DNA from: Burkholderiales bacterium
GTDB lineage: Bacteria; Pseudomonadota; Gammaproteobacteria; Burkholderiales; SG8-39
Assembly: GCA_014860395.1 (NCBI GenBank)
Contig: JACZJU010000134.1
Span: 1-38,496 of the forward strand
DNA length: 38,496 bases
Direction: 5' to 3'
Shown piece by piece: positions 32,530-38,496 of the stretch. How positions within the stretch are numbered: the first letter of the stretch is position 1; the number at the start of each line of letters is the position of its first letter. The notes below the pieces were generated by a model. It was given only the letters and a program-made list of their open reading frames with translations, did no database searches and was not told the origin of the DNA. Position numbers and translations under genes: made by a program.

Positions 32530-32700
32530 CAGGGTGTTTAAAAAGGGGCCGGGATGGAAAAGGAAGGGGCCCATCCCTTCCTTAGGCCCCCTTTTATATC
32601 CTCCAATTCGGAGGTTGCCGAAATTCGCTTCCCTCTGAAGCGCTGTTATCTTTACGCCTGATGTGCTGTCCGGGAAGCGATTTTCAACAACCTGCTAGCG
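32524..32700. repeat. 177-bp element with 20-bp inverted ends, downstream of usp
   Basis: The left end (32524-32543) and the right end (32681-32700, reverse complement) agree at 17 of 20 positions. Both contain TAGCAGG-TGTT-AAAA. The inside holds a strong terminator (32541-32595) and small stems such as CGCTTC/GAAGCG. No ORF lies inside. It has the look of a MITE-like or other dispersed intergenic element; the left end has supplied the usp stop codon. Confidence 0.55.
32541..32595. terminator. Nested terminator hairpin between usp and fnr
   Basis: Outer arms AAAAGGGG (32541-32548) and CCCCTTTT (32588-32595) enclose an inner perfect 9-bp stem, AAGGAAGGG (32560-32568) with CCCTTCCTT (32575-32583). 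It has A/T tails on both sides, so it can end transcription from usp and from the opposite fnr gene. Confidence 0.65.
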
Positions 32701-32712
32701 CAATGTCGAAAC

Positions 32713-32755
32713 AGGGGCCGGAGGAGGAAGGGGCACATCCCGTCCTTGGGTCCCT
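32713..32755. repeat. Second, diverged copy of the terminator core
   Basis: AGGGGCCGG...GGAAGGGGCACATCCC...TCCTTGGGTCCC repeats the sequence of 32544-32590 in the same direction with several substitutions and a 4-bp gap. It lies 16 bp from the fnr stop. Probably a duplication; the stem is weaker than in the first copy. Confidence 0.55.
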
Positions 32756-32770
32756 TCGTTCGGACCCTGC

Positions 32771-33514
32771 CTAACTCGGGTCGCGGCCGAGCACGCTCTT
32801 CAGGCCCTCGCTGTCGAGGATGCGTATGTTTTTTTGCTGCACGCCGATGAAGCCGTCTTCCTGGAATTTGGAGAACGTACGGCTGACAGTTTCCAGCTTC
32901 AGCCCGAGGTAGCTGCCGATCTCCTCGCGCGTCATGCGCAGGTTGAATTCTGAGGCGGAATAACCGCGCGAGGTGAAACGCTGTGACAGGTTGAGCAGAA
33001 AAGCGGCCAGACGCTCTTCGGCGCGCATACTGCCCAGCAGCAGCATCACACCGTGCTCGCGCACGATTTCTCGGCTCATTACCTTGTGAAAGTGCTGCTG
33101 TAACTCGTATATCTCGCGCGACAGTTCCTCCAGGCGGCCATAGGGGATGACGCATACTTCGCTGTCTTCCAGCGCAACTGCGTTGCAGGAATGCTGGTCG
33201 GCGCCGATGCCATCCATGCCGAGCATGTCGCCGGCCATATGAAATCCGGTGACCTGGTCGCGGCCATCTTCCATTACCAGGGTAGTCTTGAAAAAGCCGC
33301 TGCGTATGGCGTAGAGAGACCCGAATTTCTCCTCAGAGCGGTATACACTGTCGCCGCGCTTGACCCGTTTTCGCGTATAGACCATCTGGTCCAGTTTCTC
33401 GATCTCGTCCTGTTTGAGGCCGGTCGGGAGACACATCTCGCGCAAGCTGCAATTCGAGCATGCATTCTTCAATGCATGAATGTCGATGACCCTTGCAAGC
33501 TTGGGGGCATTCAT
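32771..33514 (-). CDS. fnr: FNR-type oxygen-sensing transcriptional regulator
   Basis: A 247-residue FNR (E. coli FNR has 250). The 4Fe-4S ligands are Cys19, Cys22, Cys28 (CSNCSLREMC) and Cys110. A cAMP-binding-like barrel follows, then a long dimer helix and the helix-turn-helix MTREEIGSYLGLKLETVSRT with Glu208, Ser211 and Arg212, the residues that read TTGAT-N4-ATCAA. I prefer ATG 33514 because the earlier GTG (33547) lies inside a perfect FNR box. It should activate ccoNOQP (26436) and perhaps hemN under low oxygen. It is convergent with usp across a terminator. Confidence 0.94.
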   Translation of the reverse strand: MNAPKLARVIDIHALKNACSNCSLREMCLPTGLKQDEIEKLDQMVYTRKRVKRGDSVYRSEEKFGSLYAIRSGFFKTTLVMEDGRDQVTGFHMAGDMLGMDGIGADQHSCNAVALEDSEVCVIPYGRLEELSREIYELQQHFHKVMSREIVREHGVMLLLGSMRAEERLAAFLLNLSQRFTSRGYSASEFNLRMTREEIGSYLGLKLETVSRTFSKFQEDGFIGVQQKNIRILDSEGLKSVLGRDPS

Positions 33515-33538
33515 GTTCGGTGCGCGCAAGGGAAGATT

Positions 33539-33552
33539 TTGATCCACATCAA
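33539..33552. promoter_or_regulatory. Perfect FNR box between fnr and hemN
   Basis: TTGAT-CCAC-ATCAA, a full consensus match. It is centred 40 bp before the hemN ATG and 31 bp before the fnr ATG. It could mediate hemN control, fnr autoregulation, or both. Confidence 0.8.
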
Positions 33553-33585
33553 TATTTCCGTTTTGGAATTGGGCAGACTTGACCG

Positions 33586-35001
33586 ATGAACGTTACAGCC
33601 TTACGCATAAATCCGTCCCAGAACAATCTCCAGGTTGACGCCGCACTGCTGAGAAAATTCAATATCAGCGGTCCGCGCTATACCTCGTATCCGACTGCAG
33701 ACCGCTTCGTCGAGGCCTTTGACGAGGCAGCTTATCGAAGCTGGTTGGCCAAGCGAAATGTCGGCGGCATGACAAGATCCCTTGCATTATACGTCCACTT
33801 GCCTTTTTGCGACACTATTTGCTATTACTGCGGTTGCAACAAGATTGTTACAAAAGATCACGGTCGTTCAGCTAAGTACTTGAAGTATTTGGAGCAAGAG
33901 ATTCAGCTGCAGAGCGCGGAGCTGGGCGGCAGGCGGCGTGTGACGCAGATGCATTGGGGCGGGGGCACGCCCACTTTCCTGAGCGAGGCCGAACTCAGCG
34001 AACTGATGCAGATGATACGCGCGAGCTTCGAGCTCGACCCGCACGGCGAATATTCGATCGAAGTGGATCCGCGCAAAGTCGGCGAGGAAAAAGTGGCGCT
34101 GCTGGGCGAACTTGGCATGAACCGCATCAGCGTCGGGGTGCAGGACTTCAACCCCGAAGTGCAGCGCGCGGTCAATCGCATCCAGAGCGTGGAAGAGACC
34201 GTCGAGGTGATCGACGCGGCGCGCAAACACGGCTTCAAGTCGGTCAATATCGATCTGATCTATGGGTTGCCGAAGCAGACCCTGGCAGGTTTCAGCGAAA
34301 CGCTGGCGCAGGTGATCGCGTGCTCGCCGGATCGCATCGCGCTGTATAACTACGCGCATTTGCCGGCAGTGTTCAAGCCGCAGCGACGCATTCTAGATGC
34401 CGATATACCGCAGCCGGAGGTGAAGCTTCAGCTCATGATCAGCGCGATCGAGACGCTGCTCGCCGCGGGCTATGTCTATATCGGCATGGACCATTTCTCC
34501 AAGCCGGACGACGATCTCGCGGTGGCGCAGCGGCAGGGTCGACTGTACCGCAATTTTCAGGGCTACTCGACCTATGGCGATTGCGATCTGATCGGACTGG
34601 GCGTGTCGTCGATCGGAAAGGTCGGCCCGACCTACAGTCAGAACGTGCGCACCCTGGAAGAGTATTACGACCGGCTCGACAACGGCCTCTTGCCGGTGAT
34701 GCGCGGTATCGAAGTCACGGCCGACGACCTGGTGCGGCGCGCGGTGATCCAGGCCCTGTCCTGTCATTTCGAAATGTCGATGGAAGCGATCGGGATCGCG
34801 CACCTTATCGATTTCAAAACTTATTTCGCCCCCGAACTGGCTGAATTGCGCGAGTACGCCAAGGATGGGCTGGTGGAAATAGACGGTGACTGGATCGTGG
34901 TCACGCCACGGGGCCGACTGCTGGTGCGCATACTTTGCATGGTATTCGACAAATACCTGCGCCAGGCCAGCCGCCGGGCGAGTTATTCCAAGGTAATTTA
35001 G
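33586..35001 (+). CDS. hemN: Oxygen-independent coproporphyrinogen III dehydrogenase
   Basis: A 471-residue radical SAM enzyme. Cluster ligands Cys75, Cys79 and Cys82 (CDTICYYC) are followed by GCNKIV. SISGPRYTSYPTADRF-like N-terminus (FNISGPRYTSYPTADRF), HWGGGTPTFLS, EVDPRK and NRISVGVQDFNPEVQ are HemN hallmarks, and the HemN C-terminal domain is complete. It makes protoporphyrinogen IX without oxygen, supplying heme for the cbb3 oxidase at low O2. The ATG has no clear SD. A TauE/SafE gene follows after 3 bp. Confidence 0.96.
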   Translation: MNVTALRINPSQNNLQVDAALLRKFNISGPRYTSYPTADRFVEAFDEAAYRSWLAKRNVGGMTRSLALYVHLPFCDTICYYCGCNKIVTKDHGRSAKYLKYLEQEIQLQSAELGGRRRVTQMHWGGGTPTFLSEAELSELMQMIRASFELDPHGEYSIEVDPRKVGEEKVALLGELGMNRISVGVQDFNPEVQRAVNRIQSVEETVEVIDAARKHGFKSVNIDLIYGLPKQTLAGFSETLAQVIACSPDRIALYNYAHLPAVFKPQRRILDADIPQPEVKLQLMISAIETLLAAGYVYIGMDHFSKPDDDLAVAQRQGRLYRNFQGYSTYGDCDLIGLGVSSIGKVGPTYSQNVRTLEEYYDRLDNGLLPVMRGIEVTADDLVRRAVIQALSCHFEMSMEAIGIAHLIDFKTYFAPELAELREYAKDGLVEIDGDWIVVTPRGRLLVRILCMVFDKYLRQASRRASYSKVI

Positions 35002-35004
35002 GCG

Positions 35005-35706
35005 ATGGAGGCGGGCTTAGCCGCCGCCTTTCTGATCGGCCTCATGGGCGGCGTGCATTGTGTCGGCATGTGCGGCGGCATCGTCGGCGCGCTCACGGTG
35101 CAAACGCCGCGCCGCCGGCGCGCCTGGGACCTGCATCTGGCCTACAGCACCGGGCGCATCGCGAGCTATGCAGCGGCCGGAGCGATCATGGGCATGATCG
35201 GCGGGGCCGGTCTCATGTTCAACCAGGTGCTCCCGGTACAAATGCTGCTCTATGTGCTCGCCAATCTGGTGCTGATTGGCATGGGGCTGTACCTTGCCGG
35301 CCTGGGCAAGCAGTTGGCTCGGGTGGAGGCGCTGGGCGCATGGCTGTGGCGCCGCATTCAGCCCTACAGCGCCAGAGTCTTGCCCGCCGATACGCTGGCG
35401 AAGGCTTTTGCGCTCGGCACCCTGTGGGGATGGCTGCCCTGCGGCCTGGTATACGGCATGCTCGCAACCGCATTGGTGAGCGGCGGGGCAGCCCGCGGCG
35501 CTGCCGTAATGCTGGCTTTCGGCCTGGGAACCCTGCCCAACCTGCTGCTGGCTGGGATGGCGTTCAAGCGCTTGCGTGACATTACTTCCAACCCGCGCCT
35601 CAGGATGGCTGCCGGTGCGCTGGTGGCCTGTTTCGGCGTCGTGGGTCTCGCCAGGGCCGCCCACATGGGCGAACACATCCGGAAAGGCTTGTTAGCTATT
35701 CTATGA
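35005..35706 (+). CDS. TauE/SafE-type (DsbD_2-like) membrane protein
   Basis: A 233-residue protein with six predicted helices. GLMGGVHCVGMCGGIVGAL (12-30) carries a His-Cys-x3-Cys metal- or thiol-like motif on the first helix, and LWGWLPCGLVYGML holds a second conserved Pro-Cys pair. Members of this family recur near cco and cytochrome c genes and are proposed to handle copper or reducing equivalents for oxidase assembly; its substrate here is not proven. It starts 3 bp after the hemN stop. Confidence 0.82.
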   Translation: MEAGLAAAFLIGLMGGVHCVGMCGGIVGALTVQTPRRRRAWDLHLAYSTGRIASYAAAGAIMGMIGGAGLMFNQVLPVQMLLYVLANLVLIGMGLYLAGLGKQLARVEALGAWLWRRIQPYSARVLPADTLAKAFALGTLWGWLPCGLVYGMLATALVSGGAARGAAVMLAFGLGTLPNLLLAGMAFKRLRDITSNPRLRMAAGALVACFGVVGLARAAHMGEHIRKGLLAIL

Positions 35707-35804
35707 GTGGGGTTGTACACGATACCCGAGCGCATGCAAGCATCAGCAGGCGCTGAAGCGCGAATTCCCGAATCCGAATGGCCGACATCTGCAAGGAGAA
35801 CACC

Positions 35805-36239
35805 ATGATCAGAATTCTAGTCGCAGTAGACGGATCGTCGCATTCCGCCAAGGTGGCCAAGGCGGCGATCCGGCAAGCGGCGGCGTACAAGCAGCGCCCC
35901 GAATTGCACTTGATTTACGTGCATCTGCCGGTTCCGACTCTGGGCGGATTGATCAAGCCCATCGGCCACGAACGGCTGCAGCGTTACTATCGCGAGGAGG
36001 GCGAAGATGCACTGCGTCGCGCGAAAATGCTGTTTGATCGCGCCAAGCTGGCCTGTTCCACGCACATCATGGTCGGGCCGATTGCAGAGAGCCTGGCGAG
36101 CGAGGCAAGAAAACTGAAATGCGACATGATAGTCATGGGTACCCACGGCATGGGCTCCGTGTCGGGGATGCTGCTCGGTTCGGTCGCTGCCAAGACCGTG
36201 CATTTGGCCCGCTGCCCGGTGGTATTGGTGCGGGAATAA
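35805..36239 (+). CDS. Universal stress protein (UspA family)
   Basis: A 144-residue Usp starting MIRILVAVDGSSHSAKVAKA. I use ATG 35805, 8 bases after AAGGAG; an earlier ATG gives only nine extra unrelated residues. The ATP-binding signature GTHGMGSVSGMLLGSVAAKTV is present. It is only distantly similar to the first Usp, so it is not a recent duplicate. Probably part of the low-oxygen response of this region. Confidence 0.92.
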   Translation: MIRILVAVDGSSHSAKVAKAAIRQAAAYKQRPELHLIYVHLPVPTLGGLIKPIGHERLQRYYREEGEDALRRAKMLFDRAKLACSTHIMVGPIAESLASEARKLKCDMIVMGTHGMGSVSGMLLGSVAAKTVHLARCPVVLVRE

Positions 36240-36378
36240 GAAGCCGCGCGCCGGCTGAGCGGCCACGCTCGTCGCGCTGGGCACGATCCGTTTGTCGCCT
36301 CTGGTGAGCCGATGGCAGGCGAACGGTCGAGCACGTATAATGATCGCCTTCCAAATTGATCGAGAAAGAAACCCGACT

Positions 36379-36747
36379 ATGAAACCCTTCCCCATATTGT
36401 TTGCGCTGGCCGTATTTTCCGCATCCGTCGTCGTCGCACAGCCGCTGCCCGCCGGCCATCCCAGCGTGGACATGAAAAATGCCGGCAAGGGCATGTCCGA
36501 AGCCCAGCTGCCGCAAAAGGGCAAGGTTCTCAGTACCATCGATGCGCCTCCCTATATCTACCTCGAAGTGACGCAGGACAAGAAGACGCTTTGGCTCGCC
36601 GCCAACGCCGTTCCTGCGAAAAAAGGCGACGTGGTCCGCTTCGATAACGGCATGGTCATGACGAATTTTCACAGCAGGACGCTGAATCGCACATTTCCGA
36701 GCGTGCTGTTCGTCAACCGCTTGGTAGTCACTAAAGAAAAGGAATAA
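36379..36747 (+). CDS. NrfJ-like periplasmic OB-fold protein
   Basis: A 122-residue exported protein. Signal peptide MKPFPILFALAVFSASVVVA (cut after VVA, before QPLP). The mature part shows GKVLSTIDAPPYIYLEV, WLAANAVPAKKGDVVRFDNG and MTNFHSRTLNRTFPSVLFV, a pattern I associate with NrfJ-like / OB-fold proteins found near cytochrome genes. The SHxxTLNRTF segment is the most conserved. Function is not established. The upstream Met at 36292 is not used, because the signal peptide and a weak SD point to 36379. Confidence 0.72.
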   Translation: MKPFPILFALAVFSASVVVAQPLPAGHPSVDMKNAGKGMSEAQLPQKGKVLSTIDAPPYIYLEVTQDKKTLWLAANAVPAKKGDVVRFDNGMVMTNFHSRTLNRTFPSVLFVNRLVVTKEKE

Positions 36748-36814
36748 GGTCGCGCATGCGTGCCTGCCGGGCGGTGCCGCCGGCATACCGCGCCGGCTCC
36801 ATGCGGGCGGTTTC

Positions 36815-37486
36815 ATGACAGCGGACAAGGCATTGCAGATCTGGCAATCCAGGCTGACCAAGCACGGTCTGGATGAGGTCCGGCGGCTGGCCGCGGCGCG
36901 GCCTCTGCAACCACGCGCTCGGCGTTTTATCTTCCTGCGCCACGGAGAGACCGAGGGCAACGCGCAAAGGCTATATCAGGGCCCGGAGATCCCGCTGAAT
37001 CCGACCGGCCTTGCGCAGGCCAGGCGCGCGGCCGAATATCTGCGCGCGCATCCGGTAGGGCGGATACTGGCCAGCGACATGCGGCGCGCGTGGCAGACCG
37101 CGGAGGCGGCGGCGGAAATCGTGCGTGCGCCGGTGATCGCCGAACCGCGCCTGCGCGAACGATGGTTTGGCGACCTGATCGGCAAGTCGTCGCGTGATCT
37201 CGATTGGCGCAATGAGCCGCCGAACGGCGAGTCCTTGAGCGATTTCGTCGCGCGCACCCAGGCCGGCCTGAACGACGCGCTGGATACCGAAGCATCGACT
37301 TTGCTGGTCGCGCACGGCGGACCGCTATACGTCCTGATATTCAGTCTCGGCGCCGATCTACTGGAGCACCATATCTCCAACGCCACCCCGTTGCTGTTCG
37401 AATTCGAAGCGACAGCAAGCCGCTGGCATATCAGCAACATCGCGCCCGAGCAAGTCACCGCGGGCTATCGCACTACGGCGGATTGA
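36815..37486 (+). CDS. Histidine phosphatase (phosphoglycerate mutase-like)
   Basis: A 223-residue branch-2-type histidine phosphatase. Catalytic RHG is LRHGETEGN (Arg42, His43), the second catalytic His is His167 (LLVAHGGP), and Glu near residue 115 ([11 protein letters not shown]) can be the acid. A 35-residue N-terminal helix precedes the domain. Alpha-ribazole phosphatase, PGM-like and general phosphatases share this pattern, so the substrate is open. It overlaps the convergent DUF2132 gene by 14 bp. Confidence 0.86.
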   Translation: MTADKALQIWQSRLTKHGLDEVRRLAAARPLQPRARRFIFLRHGETEGNAQRLYQGPEIPLNPTGLAQARRAAEYLRAHPVGRILASDMRRAWQTAEAAAEIVRAPVIAEPRLRERWFGDLIGKSSRDLDWRNEPPNGESLSDFVARTQAGLNDALDTEASTLLVAHGGPLYVLIFSLGADLLEHHISNATPLLFEFEATASRWHISNIAPEQVTAGYRTTAD

Positions 37487-37709
37487 CGGTTCGGCTCTTG
37501 TGCTGCAGGTACAGGGCCTCGACCTTGGCCCTAGCCCAGGGTGTTCTTCTGAGAAAGCGCAGGCTGGAGGACAGACTGGGATCGTGGGTGAAGCAGCGTA
37601 TGCTGACGCATCGCCCCATTTCCGCCCAGCCGACGCGCTCGATCAGTTCGGTCAGCATTTGCTCCAGCGTAATGCCATGCAGCGGATTGTTGATTTGTGG
37701 TGTGGCCAT
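37473..37709 (-). CDS. DUF2132 (VF530) small DNA-binding-like protein
   Basis: A 78-residue protein with [20 protein letters not shown] followed by [32 protein letters not shown], a clear match in style to VF530/DUF2132. The family has a helical fold suggested to bind nucleic acid; role unknown. It ends inside the 3' end of the phosphatase gene on the other strand, and its ATG is at 37709. Confidence 0.85.
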   Translation of the reverse strand: MATPQINNPLHGITLEQMLTELIERVGWAEMGRCVSIRCFTHDPSLSSSLRFLRRTPWARAKVEALYLQHKSRTVNPP

Positions 37710-37837
37710 CTGCCTGATGTCGATATCGCGCGCCTGAGATATGTCAGTCTGAGTCTATCAGACGACGGCCGGGCGCATCTGAGCGCAAGATGACAAGCCT
37801 GCCAAAGAAGATCAGAATCCAAGTGCCCGCCTTCGCG

Positions 37838-37850
37838 GAATATAATTCCA
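37838..37850. promoter_or_regulatory. -10 box inside a palindrome, upstream of the ferritin-like gene
   Basis: GGAAT-ATA-ATTCC is a perfect 13-bp palindrome that contains TATAAT (37842-37847), a consensus -10. The -35 is weak. An operator that covers the -10 would suit repression, for example by a metal regulator, but no known box is matched. Confidence 0.4.
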
Positions 37851-37937
37851 CTCTGGCGCAGTTGGTCGCAGCACGGCATGCCTGCCATGCGCAAGAAAAG
37901 TCGTTTCAACCATTCTTCCACAAAATAGGAGATTTCC

Positions 37938-38225
37938 ATGTCCAGTGTCGGTTACCACGAACCGGTCGAGGAGCTGTCGGGTCAAACGCGCGACATGCAC
38001 AGGGCAATCGTGTCGTTGATGGAGGAGCTCGAGGCCGTAGATTGGTACAACCAGCGCGCCGATGCGTGCAAGGACGAGGAACTCAAGGCGATACTTGAAC
38101 ACAATCGCGACGAGGAAAAGGAACATGCCGCCATGGTGCTGGAGTGGATCAGGCGCAAGGACCCTGCGTTCTCCAAGGAACTGAAGGACTATTTGTTCAC
38201 CGAAAAACCGATTGCGCACAAGTGA
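37938..38225 (+). CDS. Encapsulated-ferritin (EncFtn) family protein, without cargo tail
   Basis: A 95-residue, mainly helical protein with two helices: HRAIVSLMEELEAVDWYNQR and HNRDEEKEHAAMVLEWIRR. It is clearly homologous to Rhodospirillum rubrum EncFtn, whose iron ligands Glu32, Glu62 and His65 correspond to Glu30, Glu60 and His63 here; the Trp in the first helix is also kept (Trp36). Such proteins form a decameric ferroxidase. The family usually has a C-terminal extension with an encapsulin-targeting peptide. This one ends at LFTEKPIAHK, and no encapsulin begins in the 270 bp left in the window. SD TAGGAG lies 6 bases before the ATG. Confidence 0.9.
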   Translation: MSSVGYHEPVEELSGQTRDMHRAIVSLMEELEAVDWYNQRADACKDEELKAILEHNRDEEKEHAAMVLEWIRRKDPAFSKELKDYLFTEKPIAHK

Positions 38226-38347
38226 GCGCGGCTGCGCTATGGTCTCTGCCGCAGCGCTGAATGAGCCTTTCCGAGGCACGAATGCCATAATGAACATTCC
38301 GGCAGAAACGATTCCGGCAGCGCTTGCATGGACAGGGAGAAGCAAGC

Positions 38348-38496
38348 ATGAGCACACGCGCAGAACTTGAAGCCGCCCTCGCGAAGGCAGAGGCCGACTG
38401 GCGCAGGGCAAACGAGCGACTGGACCAGAAGCAAACCGAGCGGACCGAGGCAAACGACGCCTGGGTCAGAGCCAATGCCGACCGGCGTATTGCTGG
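38348..38496 (+). CDS. Coiled-coil protein, start only (runs off the window)
   Basis: ATG 38348 follows GGGAGAAGC and opens a frame to the window edge, 49 codons starting MSTRAELEAALAKAEADWRR. The visible part is very polar (many Ala, Glu, Arg) with heptad-like spacing, so an amphipathic helix or coiled coil is expected. It is not an encapsulin. Family and function cannot be judged from the fragment. Confidence 0.5.
   Translation, partial: MSTRAELEAALAKAEADWRRANERLDQKQTERTEANDAWVRANADRRIA

Noticed and set aside
1..38496. tRNA, rRNA, CRISPR, transposase or phage genes
   Set aside because: Read for on both strands; no cloverleaf, direct-repeat array, IS gene or phage gene was seen.

Overview
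This is a GC-rich window of about 38.5 kb, densely packed with genes and most probably from a betaproteobacterium. The evidence for that is a DUF3460-type small protein (13281-13517), a ccoNOQPGH cluster next to an FNR gene and hemN, TRAP/CaiB/HMG-lyase catabolic genes, and HSERSEES-type intergenic palindromes. The species cannot be named from sequence alone. No rRNA, tRNA, CRISPR array, transposase or phage gene was seen.

Left third (1-16025): acyl-CoA catabolism. A leftward operon encodes an SDR, a MaoC hydratase and two acyl-CoA dehydrogenase subunits, which together give the first three steps of a beta-oxidation spiral. Diverging from it is a rightward operon with a TRAP transporter (order M-P-Q), a CaiB-type CoA-transferase and an HMG-CoA-lyase-like enzyme. 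It reads as uptake, CoA activation and C-C cleavage of an organic acid. Next come etfBA, a large DmdC-like acyl-CoA dehydrogenase, the small DUF3460 protein, a second SDR and a biotin-dependent carboxyltransferase subunit with no biotin carboxylase beside it. Two gene remnants were recognised: the start of an ADP-forming acyl-CoA synthetase (4021-4104) and the start of a CaiB gene (15954-16025).

Middle (16133-26233): a secreted WG-repeat protein, a secreted SH3b protein and a DoxX protein, then a second acyl-CoA locus. That locus holds an IclR regulator, an AMACR-like CaiB protein, an isovaleryl-CoA-dehydrogenase-type ACAD, an MFS carrier, an aldehyde dehydrogenase and a Nudix/metallo-beta-lactamase fusion. 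The two catabolic loci share an unusual operator: two TTTTCAC-N4-GTGAAAA-like palindromes 20 bp apart, present both in the divergent promoter at 3914-3950 and across the start codon of the IclR gene at 18636-18672. The best reading is one IclR regulon for a (methyl-branched) acid, with an AMACR-like protein, an IVD-type ACAD, an R-specific hydratase and an MFE-2-like SDR in the same pathway.

Right third (26234-38496): microaerobic respiration. It holds the cbb3 oxidase genes ccoNOQP, the assembly genes ccoG and ccoH, two universal stress proteins, fnr, hemN and a TauE/SafE-type membrane protein. An FNR-like box sits at the class II distance from a -10 upstream of ccoN, and a perfect FNR box lies between fnr and hemN. 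The copper ATPase ccoI and ccoS are absent from the cluster. The end of the window has a periplasmic NrfJ-like protein, a histidine phosphatase, a DUF2132 protein, an encapsulated-ferritin homologue without its usual cargo tail, and the start of a coiled-coil protein.

Several intergenic regions hold structured repeats: an 81-bp palindrome (1853-1933), a 139-bp symmetric element around a terminator (11252-11390) in which two hairpins share loop sequence but not outer stems, and a 177-bp element with 20-bp inverted ends (32524-32700).
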